From: Paraburkholderia youngii
Lineage (GTDB): Bacteria > Pseudomonadota > Gammaproteobacteria > Burkholderiales > Burkholderiaceae
Length of the DNA: 64,000 nt
Direction of reading: 5' to 3'
Assembly: GCF_013366925.1 (NCBI RefSeq)
Contig: NZ_JAALDK010000001.1
Location: forward strand, 2,487,089 to 2,551,088
How positions within the stretch are numbered: the stretch's first letter is position 1; every line of letters starts with the position of its first letter. A program made the position numbers and the translations under genes. This document shows positions 36,528 through 43,736 of this stretch, piece after piece. The notes under the pieces were generated by a model. The model saw only the letters and a program-made list of their open reading frames with translations. It was not told the DNA's origin and did no database searches.

Positions 36528-37370
36528 TCAGTTCTTCGCCGTGCACAGTTGTTCGCGGCTCGCCGACATCGCCGCCTTCGCCGAGAAGCCATAGGGCTCG
36601 ACGATCTTCGCGAACTCGCCGGAATCCTTCATCTTCTTCAGCTCGACATCGAACGCATCGCGCAGCGCGGTGTCCTGCTTGCGGAACGCGACGCCGTCGC
36701 ATTGCACCGGCGTGTTCTGCACCGGCGCGATCGAATCGAGGTTCGGGTCCTTCGCCTTTGAAAGCAGATCGGTGATCGAAAGAAGCGGCAACGCGAATGC
36801 GTCGATGCGGCCGTCCTGCAACATCTTCAGACCGCTTTGCCCGTCCGGCACGATGATCACGCGATCGGTCGGAATATTCGCGGCGGTCGCGAGCTTCTGC
36901 TCGGTCGTGCCGCCTTCCACACCGATCACAGCTTTCGGATCTTTCGCGATTTCCTCGTAGGTCTTGATGCTCTTCGTATTGCCTTTCTTGACCGCGAACG
37001 CTTCGACCGCGCACAGCACCGGCTGCGAATAGGCGACAGCCGCGCAACGCTGCGGCGTCATGAACAGCCCCGCCGCAATCGCGTCATGCCGCCCGGCCGC
37101 GAGGCCCGGAATCATCGCGCCATACTCGGAGACCGACGCGACGACGTCGTTGACGCCCAGCTTCTTGAACCCCGCGCGCGCGACATCGGGCGCCGCGCCC
37201 GTCACTTTGCCGTCCGCGCCGACTGCGGTGAACGGCGGTTCGTTCGCGATCGCGATGCGCGCGAAACCTTGCTGGCGCAGCTGCGTGAGCTTGTCGTCGG
37301 CGGCATATGCGAGGCTCGCGAGCGTCAGCAGAGACAACCCTCCCGCAATCAGAATCCCCTTCAGCTTCAT
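36528..37370 (-). CDS. ehuB: Ectoine-binding periplasmic protein EhuB
   Basis: A 280-residue solute-binding protein of the SBP_bac_3 family. The signal peptide runs KLKGILIAGGLSLLTLASLAYA, cut before ADDKLT. The mature protein opens FARIAIANEPPFTAVGADGKVTGAAPDVARAG, a typical amino-acid-type binding fold. Aromatic and acidic residues in EYGAMIPGLAAGRHDAIAAGLFMTPQRC fit the family ligand-binding region. ATG 37370 is chosen for its signal peptide; the frame extends 46 codons upstream without support. It delivers ectoine and hydroxyectoine to EhuCD. Confidence 0.92.
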   Translation of the reverse strand: MKLKGILIAGGLSLLTLASLAYAADDKLTQLRQQGFARIAIANEPPFTAVGADGKVTGAAPDVARAGFKKLGVNDVVASVSEYGAMIPGLAAGRHDAIAAGLFMTPQRCAAVAYSQPVLCAVEAFAVKKGNTKSIKTYEEIAKDPKAVIGVEGGTTEQKLATAANIPTDRVIIVPDGQSGLKMLQDGRIDAFALPLLSITDLLSKAKDPNLDSIAPVQNTPVQCDGVAFRKQDTALRDAFDVELKKMKDSGEFAKIVEPYGFSAKAAMSASREQLCTAKN

Positions 37371-37452
37371 GATCTCTGGCTCCTTTGGCGTAGTGGTATG
37401 ACGTAGTAGTGGGTGATGTGCAGCATGGAAAAACAATCTGTTGCGGCTCGGC

Positions 37453-38355
37453 TCAGATTCGATGCCCCGCGGCGAGGATCTTGCGCAGGAAGGTCTGGGT
37501 CCGCTCATGCACGGGATGAGTGAAGATGTCCTCGGGCTTGCCTTCCTCGACGATCCTGCCGCGATCGAAGAACAGCACGCGGTCGGCGAAATCGTGCGCG
37601 AAGCCCATTTCGTGCGTGACGAGCAGCATCGTCATATCGGTTTCGCGCGCGAGCCGCTGCATCACGTTCAGGACTTCCTCGACGAGTTCGGGGTCGAGCG
37701 CGGACGTCACTTCGTCGAACAGCATGATTCGCGGCGCGAGTGCGAGCGCCCGCGCGATCGCCACGCGCTGCTTCTGGCCGCCCGACAGTTGCGCGGGACG
37801 GCTTTTCGCCTTGTCGGCCATGCCGACCATGTCGAGCAGCTCTAGCGCGCGTTTCTCCGCCGACTCGCGGCTCTCGCCCTTCGTCAGCATTGGGGCGAGC
37901 GTCACGTTGTCGAGCACGCTCTTGTGCGGAAACAGATTGAAGTGCTGAAACACCATGCCGATCTTCTCGCGCATCTTCTGCAGATGCCTTTCGTTCGCGG
38001 GCACCATCTGGCCGCCGCGCGGCATATGAAACAGTTGTTCGCCGTCCACCTCGATATGGCCGCCATCGATCGTCTCGAGCGTCATCAGGATGCGCAGGAT
38101 CGTCGTCTTGCCCGATCCCGACGGACCGATCAGCGCCAGTTTCTCGCCGGGCATCACGTCGAGCGATAGTTCGTCGAGCACGGTCAGCGCGCCATATCGT
38201 TTCGTGATCCGGTCGAGTCGGATCAATGGCTTATTCGCGGGGCTTTGGTCACGGCGCGCCTGAGTGCCTGCGGGCGTGGCCGTGCGTTCGGAGGAAAGAC
38301 TTGCCGGGGCGATGCCTGAAGCGCTCAGTAGATCGGTAACTCGCGCAGTGTTCAT
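37453..38355 (-). CDS. ehuA: Ectoine ABC transporter ATPase EhuA
   Basis: A 300-residue ABC ATPase. Walker A is GPSGSGKTT (about residue 79), the signature motif [15 protein letters not shown] (about 185), Walker [18 protein letters not shown] (about 200), and the H-loop VTHEMGFA (about 238). An unusual N-terminal extension of about 45 residues rich in Ala, Ser and Thr precedes the family domain. The GluQ-type closest relatives energise polar amino acid uptake. It is the first gene of the operon and divergent from doeA, sharing a 332-nt region with the proposed EnuR operator. Confidence 0.93.
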   Translation of the reverse strand: MNTARVTDLLSASGIAPASLSSERTATPAGTQARRDQSPANKPLIRLDRITKRYGALTVLDELSLDVMPGEKLALIGPSGSGKTTILRILMTLETIDGGHIEVDGEQLFHMPRGGQMVPANERHLQKMREKIGMVFQHFNLFPHKSVLDNVTLAPMLTKGESRESAEKRALELLDMVGMADKAKSRPAQLSGGQKQRVAIARALALAPRIMLFDEVTSALDPELVEEVLNVMQRLARETDMTMLLVTHEMGFAHDFADRVLFFDRGRIVEEGKPEDIFTHPVHERTQTFLRKILAAGHRI

Positions 38356-38687
38356 ATCGATTCGATCCCGTTCGTCGTACGTGATTTGACTCAATGGAAT
38401 GCGGCTGCGGCGCCGGAAATGCCAGTGATGCGGACCAGAATACGCAGCCATATTTGCAAACCGGATTGCTCTAGAACAATTCTTTTTTTCCGCGCGGCCA
38501 AAGGCGGGCGAAGGGTGCACCGCAACAAGACCGCAGCATGCGTTGATAACGTCACTGACATTGAACTAGCACATTCGGAGGCGTTTTTTCGCGGCATTAG
38601 ACTGCGGCGAGAAATACCCGTGGCGCCGCATTCACGTGCACCGTGCGCCACCTCCCGCAACGACGTCACGCTCAGAGAGAGGGGAAG
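38356..38687. promoter_or_regulatory. Divergent ehuA-doeA control region
   Basis: The 332-nt region between the two divergent ectoine operons. It contains the operator-like element at 38465-38481 and must hold promoters in both directions. No gene was found in it. Confidence 0.7.
38465..38481. promoter_or_regulatory. Putative EnuR operator A
   Basis: ATTGCTCTAGAACAATT, partly palindromic around CTAG and followed by a T-run. It differs by one base from the complement of the element at 52155 upstream of enuR. Confidence 0.65.
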
Positions 38688-39908
38688 ATGTCAGATACGA
38701 CGCAACAGGAATCGCGAATTGAGGTGCCCGTCGTGCGCCTGCCGTTCGAACGCGACGAATATGCCGCGCGTCTTGCCAAGACGCGCAAGGCCATGCAGGC
38801 GGCCGGCATCGAGCTATTGATCGTGTCGGACCCGACCAATATGGCCTGGCTCACCGGCTATGACGGCTGGTCGTTTTACGTGCATCAGTGCGTGCTGCTC
38901 GCGCTCGATGGCGAGCCGGTCTGGTTCGGCCGCGGTCAGGACGCGAATGGTGCAAAGCGCACCGTCTTCATGCAGCACGATCAGATCGTCGGCTATCCGG
39001 ACCACTACGTGCAATCCACCGCGCGGCATCCGATGGACTATCTCGCGCGCGAGGTGATCGCGGCGCGCGGCTGGGCCAACGCGAAGATCGGCGTCGAAAT
39101 GGACAACTACTATTTCAGCGCCGCCGCTTATCGCTCGCTCGTCGCGCATCTGCCGGACGCTAAATGGCAGGACGCGACCGGCCTCGTCAACTGGCAACGC
39201 GCGGTCAAATCGCTACGCGAGATCGAGTACATGCGCGTGGCCGCGCGCATCGTCGAGAAGATGCACGCGCATATCCTCGAGCGAATCGAGCCGGGCATGC
39301 GCAAGAATGACCTCGTCGCGGAGATCTACTCGGCAGGCATTACCGGCATCGACGGTCATGGCGGCGACTATCCGGCGATCGTGCCGCTACTGCCGACCGG
39401 CGCCGACGCGGCCGCGCCGCATCTGACCTGGGACGACACGCCGTTCGCGAAGGACGCCGGCACGTTCTTCGAAATCGCCGGCTGCTTCAAGCGCTATCAC
39501 TGCCCGCAGTCGCGCACCGTGTATCTGGGCAAGCCGCCGAAGCATTTCATCGAGGGCGAGCGCGCGGTGGTCGAAGGAATCGAGGCCGGTCTTGCCGCGG
39601 CGAAACCGGGCAATACCTGCGAGGACATCGCTAATGCGTTTTTCGCGGTGCTGCACAAATACGGCATCGAGAAGAACAGCCGTTGCGGCTATCCGATCGG
39701 CGCGAGCTATCCGCCGGACTGGGGCGAGCGCACGATGAGCCTGCGTCCTGGGGACAAGACCGTCCTCGAACCCGGCATGACGTTCCACTTCATGCCGGGC
39801 CTGTGGCTCGACGACTGGGGCCTCGAAATCACCGAGAGCATCCTGATCACCAGGACCGGTGTCGAGACCTTCTGCCGCACGCCACGCAAGCTGTTCGTCA
39901 AACCGTAA
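38688..39908 (+). CDS. doeA: Ectoine hydrolase DoeA (EutD)
   Basis: A 406-residue M24-family (creatinase/prolidase fold) protein. Homologues in this context open the ectoine ring to N-acetyl-diaminobutyrate. The N-terminal domain includes LLIVSDPTNMAWLTGYDGWSFYVHQ. The pita-bread domain begins about residue 185 (SLREIEYMRVAARIVEKMH) and holds GIDGHGGDYPAIVPLLPTG, FEIAGCFKRYHCPQSRTVYLG, GYPIGASYPPDWGERT and LEITESILIT. The canonical five metal ligands of M24 metallopeptidases are not all present, as expected for DoeA and creatinase. GAGGGGAAG precedes the ATG. It is the first gene of the rightward operon. Confidence 0.93.
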   Translation: MSDTTQQESRIEVPVVRLPFERDEYAARLAKTRKAMQAAGIELLIVSDPTNMAWLTGYDGWSFYVHQCVLLALDGEPVWFGRGQDANGAKRTVFMQHDQIVGYPDHYVQSTARHPMDYLAREVIAARGWANAKIGVEMDNYYFSAAAYRSLVAHLPDAKWQDATGLVNWQRAVKSLREIEYMRVAARIVEKMHAHILERIEPGMRKNDLVAEIYSAGITGIDGHGGDYPAIVPLLPTGADAAAPHLTWDDTPFAKDAGTFFEIAGCFKRYHCPQSRTVYLGKPPKHFIEGERAVVEGIEAGLAAAKPGNTCEDIANAFFAVLHKYGIEKNSRCGYPIGASYPPDWGERTMSLRPGDKTVLEPGMTFHFMPGLWLDDWGLEITESILITRTGVETFCRTPRKLFVKP

Positions 39909-39973
39909 GCGCACGGGCGTCGTGCCCGCATCGACTCGCGGAGCACGATGCCCGTCTCAACACGAGGGGAAAC

Positions 39974-41065
39974 ATGCTGCCGAAAACGATGAAGGCCGTC
40001 GTGCTGACCGGGCACGGCGGCCTCGACAAACTGGTCTATCGCGGCGACGTGCCGGTGCCGTCCTGTGCGGCCGGCGAAGTACTGATCGATGTGACCGCAT
40101 GCGGTCTCAACAATACCGACGTGTGGGTCCGCGAGGGCGCCTACGGCACCGACGACGACCCGCAAGCGGTTTCGACGTGGCGACGCGGCCGCTCGACGCT
40201 GACGTTTCCGCGCATTCAGGGCGCGGATATCGTCGGCCGCGTGGTCGCGGTGGGTCGCGGCGTCAGCGATGCACGGATCGGCGAGCGCGTGATCGTCGAC
40301 GCGTCGATCTACAACCGCGACGACGACAGCCTCGCCGATATCGACTACATCGGCCACGGCCGCGACGGGGGGTACGCTGAATACACGGCCGTGCCCGCGG
40401 ACAACGCGCATCGCGTCGACTCCACGTGTTCCGACGCCGAGCTCGCGACGTTCTGGTGCGCTTATCACACCGGCGAGCAGATGATCGAACGCGCGGCCGT
40501 CAAGCGCGGCGAAGCGGTGCTGATTACCGGTGCGTCCGGCGGCGTCGGCTCGGCCATCATTCAGCTGTGCCGCGCGCGCGGCGCAGTTCCGTATGCGGTG
40601 GTCAGCAAGGGCAAGGAAGAAGCGGTGCTCGCGCTCGGCGCGCAACGCGTGATGCTGCGCGACAGCGGCGACTTCGTCGCGGACGTCGAACGGATGACCG
40701 ACGGCCGGCCTGTCGACGTGGTTGCCGATCTGGTTGGCGGGGCGCTGTTCGGCAAGCTGTTGAACGTGCTGCGGCCAGAGGGGCGATACACGACCGCGGG
40801 CGCGATCGCAGGGCCGGTCGTGCAACTCGACTTGCGCACGATGTATCTGAAGCAGTTGCAGTTGAATGGATCGTCGCAGGGCACGCGCGGCGCGTTCAAA
40901 CGCGTGCTCGACTATATTCAGAGCGGTACGATTCGGCCGGTTCTCGCAGCGACTTATCCGCTGTCGAAGTTTCATGAGGCGCAGACGCGGTTTATTGAAA
41001 AGCGCTTCGTGGGGAATATCGTTGTGATTCCGGATCGGCATTACGGCGACGAAGCTTCGCATTAA
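39974..41065 (+). CDS. Zinc-type alcohol dehydrogenase/quinone reductase-like protein
   Basis: A 363-residue MDR-superfamily oxidoreductase. The GroES-like domain has ACGLNNTDVWVREG and QGADIVGRVVAVGRGV. The Rossmann domain holds VLITGASGGVGSAIIQ (about residue 176) for NAD(P)H. No structural-zinc four-cysteine lobe is seen, and an Asn replaces the usual catalytic-zinc Cys, so a zinc-independent or atypical site is possible. GAGGGG lies close before the ATG. It starts 65 nt behind doeA on the same strand and is followed by a terminator, so it is probably part of the ectoine regulon. It is not part of the characterised ectoine pathways that I know. Confidence 0.85.
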   Translation: MLPKTMKAVVLTGHGGLDKLVYRGDVPVPSCAAGEVLIDVTACGLNNTDVWVREGAYGTDDDPQAVSTWRRGRSTLTFPRIQGADIVGRVVAVGRGVSDARIGERVIVDASIYNRDDDSLADIDYIGHGRDGGYAEYTAVPADNAHRVDSTCSDAELATFWCAYHTGEQMIERAAVKRGEAVLITGASGGVGSAIIQLCRARGAVPYAVVSKGKEEAVLALGAQRVMLRDSGDFVADVERMTDGRPVDVVADLVGGALFGKLLNVLRPEGRYTTAGAIAGPVVQLDLRTMYLKQLQLNGSSQGTRGAFKRVLDYIQSGTIRPVLAATYPLSKFHEAQTRFIEKRFVGNIVVIPDRHYGDEASH

Positions 41066-41138
41066 CTCTCATTGCGATTAAACACTGGCCGATGCATTAC
41101 GGCCCTTCCCAGCTCTAGCCGCACACTGTCACCCTCCG

Positions 41139-41172
41139 AGCCCGCCCGCCCCTCATGGCGGGCTTTCTTTTT
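41139..41172 (+). terminator. Intrinsic terminator after the alcohol dehydrogenase gene
   Basis: AGCCCGCC (41139-41146) and GGCGGGCT (41157-41164) form a perfect 8-bp stem with a 10-nt loop, followed by TTCTTTTT. It closes the doeA-adh transcript. Confidence 0.85.
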
Positions 41173-41230
41173 CGCGCGTAGCAGTCGTCGTCAATGTTTT
41201 TCAAGACAGTCTTATCTCGATTTAAAGCTG

Positions 41231-41259
41231 TTGACGTGGTTCGTTTCGATGGGTAAGTA
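41231..41259 (+). promoter_or_regulatory. Putative sigma70 promoter of the effector islet
   Basis: TTGACG (41231-41236) and TAAGTA (41254-41259) are separated by 17 bp. This is a strong -35 and a fair -10 in an AT-rich stretch about 35 nt before the first islet gene. Confidence 0.6.
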
Positions 41260-41293
41260 TCCGACATCGCCTGGAAAATTCATGAGGAATCCA

Positions 41294-41743
41294 ATGGAGA
41301 AACGGAATCAGGATGGCACTGGAAAGAAGATGCCGGACGAGGAGGTCTGTGACCTTTGTCGCATTACCTATTCGATCTACGCCAACTTCCCGCCGATGCC
41401 GTCGGCACAGGCTATGAATGCAGAAACCGGAGAGTTCTTTCCCTTTGATCGGCTGCGTTCGCTATCAACCGGTTATGACATGGCTAAAGCGCTAGGTTAC
41501 GCATGGGCGTGTGATTGTCGCGGACGCACCCCGGTCACCAGGCGTATCAACTACAACGAGCAATTCCAACTTCTCGACACTCACACGGGTAAGCCTTTAG
41601 TCAACATTGAATATGCCGTCGAACGGGCAAGCGGCGATATAGAACATGGAATGACCGACGCGAGCGGCTATACGCACCGTCTTTCCATGACCAGTTCGGC
41701 TGAAGAAATCAATATTTATTGCAACGGCGCGAAAGATGCCTAA
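41294..41743 (+). CDS. Effector-like carrier domain protein (first half of a split gene)
   Basis: A 149-residue protein with a GAGGAA site before ATG 41294. The N-terminal part has EEVCDLCRITYSIY, a possible metal-binding Cys pair. The C-terminal part (NYNEQFQLLDTHTGKPLVNIEYAVERASG, then GMTDASGYTHRL) resembles the beta-sandwich linker found in type VI secretion effectors between delivery and toxin domains. The frame stops at TAA 41741, and the same frame continues directly into a lysozyme-like domain. It is probably the N-terminal half of one original effector. Base composition is less GC-rich than that of its neighbours. Confidence 0.6.
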   Translation: MEKRNQDGTGKKMPDEEVCDLCRITYSIYANFPPMPSAQAMNAETGEFFPFDRLRSLSTGYDMAKALGYAWACDCRGRTPVTRRINYNEQFQLLDTHTGKPLVNIEYAVERASGDIEHGMTDASGYTHRLSMTSSAEEINIYCNGAKDA

Positions 41744-42103
41744 GACAACGCGAAGTACGGGTGGTATCCGGGAAATACGACGTGGACCTTTACCGACGAA
41801 TCAACTCACCCGGGGCCGGGTAAAGATGGACACACTACCGCTGCCGGTCTGTACCAGATTAACAGAGCCGCGTGGACCGAACATGGCAAAAAGGCGATGG
41901 GTCTCGACGATTTTTCGCCGCACACTCAGGACCTTATCGCGGTTGAAGACGTTCGCGTCCACAATGTAATTGACTTGGTGATAGCCGGAGACATTAAGCA
42001 TGCCATTGAGAAGCTAAAGCCTCATGAATGGGTGTCCTTTCAGGTTCATGACTTTGCGACTCTAAAGGCGTGGTTTATTGCGGGCGGCGGGACACCAAAA
42101 TGA
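41744..42103 (+). pseudogene. Lysozyme-like domain cut off by an in-frame stop
   Basis: In the same frame as the preceding gene, beyond its TAA, the sequence reads DNAKYGWYPGNTTWTFTDE, then GKDGHTTAAGLYQINRAAWT, GKKAMGLDDFSPHTQDLIAVE and AIEKLKPHEWVSF. This pattern (a TxAAGxYQ helix followed by LxDFSPxxQD) is typical of phage-endolysin-like muramidases and related effectors. No ATG, GTG or TTG occurs in frame before 41897, so the domain cannot be started complete on its own. The usual upstream part with the catalytic Glu is not evident. It overlaps the next gene by ATGA. Confidence 0.65.
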
Positions 42104-42666
42104 AAAATACTGCTATCGCGCTACTACTCGCAGGCCTTACGACTGGTCATGCAGTTGCCTCAGAAATCTTGTTCGAGAATCGAACTGAAGACTCAACGAG
42201 CGGATGGGATCACGTCACTCATGCGTTCGCAAGCGCATTGATGAGACATGAAGAGCGAGCGCAGGATTTAACTGGCTATGCACAAGCGGACGAGATACCG
42301 AAGGACCCAAGCACAAGGCTCGTATGGAAGACCGTCCCAATTAGCCTTAGGGGGCGGGAAATCCGATTCGTGCGGCCCACCTTGGACCCATATTTTGCAC
42401 CTTTCTATGGCGCCCATCAATTCCAGCACTGGCTTGTTTCTAACGGGCGCATCCTGCATGAAGGAAATGCTGATGTTTTTCAGATCTTGCAAGTGGAGCA
42501 TGGTGGAATGCGAGACATCGCAGAGACGGCTTGTACGGCGATAACGTGTTACACAACCCGGTTTCGCTTCAATCAGAGAAGCGGTCGCTACGAAGCAGCA
42601 TCTTGTCGTGCAAGCACAATTTCCAGCGGTTCTGATGTGGGTCCATGTACCTATAGCCGTCAGTGA
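42100..42666 (+). CDS. Periplasmic putative immunity protein
   Basis: A 188-residue protein with a signal peptide (KNTAIALLLAGLTTGHAVA-S). The mature part has four Cys in its last 55 residues (ACTAITCYTT, SCRAS, GPCTYS), so disulfides are likely. The start overlaps the stop of the lysozyme-like frame as ATGA, the arrangement typical of toxin-immunity pairs. I recognise no family. A periplasmic partner makes sense for a toxin that attacks peptidoglycan. Function is inferred from context only. Confidence 0.6.
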   Translation: MKNTAIALLLAGLTTGHAVASEILFENRTEDSTSGWDHVTHAFASALMRHEERAQDLTGYAQADEIPKDPSTRLVWKTVPISLRGREIRFVRPTLDPYFAPFYGAHQFQHWLVSNGRILHEGNADVFQILQVEHGGMRDIAETACTAITCYTTRFRFNQRSGRYEAASCRASTISSGSDVGPCTYSRQ

Positions 42667-42709
42667 CAAGGCGGCGCGAAGCCGCCGCCATCCGAGGAGG
42701 AGCGTGCCA

Positions 42710-42763
42710 ATGCATCGTCACAACGCTGTCGGCTCTCGCCGGGCCAAATTCCTGGGTTATTAA
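42710..42763 (+). CDS. 17-codon leader minigene
   Basis: ATG 42710 follows GAGGAGGAG by about 9 nt, a very strong ribosome site. It encodes a 17-residue peptide beginning MHRHNAVGSRRAKF, whose TAA lies directly against the ATG of the next gene (TAAATGA). It may couple ribosome loading to the downstream gene, which has no ribosome site of its own. Confidence 0.45.
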   Translation: MHRHNAVGSRRAKFLGY

Positions 42764-43242
42764 ATGAAAAGACTGCTTCCGCTCTTGTCGTGTCTCCCGC
42801 TTACTGCTTTCGCACTAAATGGTACGAGCTCAGTCGATTTCGATTCATCTATCATGCCGCTATTAAATCAGAACGCAGACTTAAGAGAACTCGTTCTCTG
42901 CAGCTTCGATATCGTCAGCGATCCAATGGGAACGCGAATTGGAGACGTTCAAATCGAAAGCTTTAGGGGGTTTCCCGAATCGGGCCTTATTCGATGTGGG
43001 CAAACTGGCGCGGGAATTCAGGTTCAAAACCAGTAGTTCTGACGATAAACACGCGTATAGATTTTATCGACTCGCGCGGCAGGAAGGTCAATGGAAGTTT
43101 GCTTAAGGCAGTCCGCATTGAAGAGCATATCGATAGCGTGACGATAGGACCTGCGGAACAAGGGCAACCGGAGTCCGTTCCGGGAGGACTAAAGCACGGC
43201 ATAGATTTAAAGGCATGCTCTTCCAGATCTTCTAGATCTTGA
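42764..43242 (+). pseudogene. Secreted paralogue of the 43246 gene, frameshifted
   Basis: The frame begins with a signal peptide (KRLLPLLSCLPLTAFA) and matches the downstream gene: SSVDFDSSIMPLLNQNADLREL against GSVSFHGDIVPMLKARAELEQF, then GTRIGDVQIESF against GNRIGSATMPHM. At about 42975-42990 the similarity moves to another frame, GPYSMWANWRGNSGSKPVVL, then INTRIDFIDSRGRKVNGSLLKA, matching IDTKIRFLDRHQHEIVGGDLRE. One base change would restore a protein of about 155 residues. As it stands the gene is broken. Confidence 0.75.
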
Positions 43243-43245
43243 ATC

Positions 43246-43680
43246 GTGAATAAAAGGATCTGTGCTCAAAGATTTATGACTACGCTCGTCGGAGCGCTAT
43301 TGATTCCGACCGCTTATGCGGATGGATCGGTCAGTTTTCACGGCGACATTGTTCCAATGCTCAAGGCGCGCGCTGAATTGGAACAGTTCATAACTGAAAA
43401 CTTTTCGGTTACGGATACGGGATGGGGAAACAGGATAGGTAGCGCGACAATGCCGCATATGGGCGGTGCTCGGATGGGACCGTATAAATTTCAAGCCGTG
43501 TGGCATAGCTCCCACGGTGACGTCCCAGTTACGTTGATAATCGACACGAAGATCCGATTTCTCGACAGACACCAGCACGAAATCGTGGGCGGTGATCTGC
43601 GCGAAACACGATCGGTCAGCGAAACCTTGGATTCTATCGAAATTGAACCGCCTGACATCAATTCCGCCCGAAGTAAATAA
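43246..43680 (+). CDS. Secreted putative immunity-type protein
   Basis: A 144-residue protein with a signal peptide ending near PTAYA-DGS. The mature part (about 118 residues) has the patterns DIVPMLKARAELEQFITENF, GWGNRIGSATM and LIIDTKIRFLDRHQHEIVGGDL. It has no Cys. The gene directly upstream is a frameshifted paralogue, so this family was duplicated in tandem. With a lysozyme-like toxin domain nearby, protection of periplasmic peptidoglycan is a reasonable guess, but I recognise no family. It ends at a bidirectional terminator. Confidence 0.65.
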   Translation: MNKRICAQRFMTTLVGALLIPTAYADGSVSFHGDIVPMLKARAELEQFITENFSVTDTGWGNRIGSATMPHMGGARMGPYKFQAVWHSSHGDVPVTLIIDTKIRFLDRHQHEIVGGDLRETRSVSETLDSIEIEPPDINSARSK

Positions 43681-43720
43681 AAGCCCCGACCACAAACCAC
43701 ATCCCAGCAGCCGGGGCTTT
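43680..43720. terminator. Bidirectional terminator between islet and doeD
   Basis: AAAGCCCCG (43680-43688) and CGGGGCTTT (43712-43720) form a perfect 9-bp stem with a 23-nt loop. T-rich sequence follows on the minus strand and a shorter T-run on the plus strand. It separates the islet from the convergent doe operon. Confidence 0.75.
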
Positions 43721-43736
43721 CTCACACCTCAGTTCA

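Noticed and set aside
42670..42686. GC-rich hairpin GGCGGC/GCCGCC after the periplasmic islet gene
   Set aside because: No T-run follows, and a strong ribosome site comes directly after, so it is unlikely to be a terminator.
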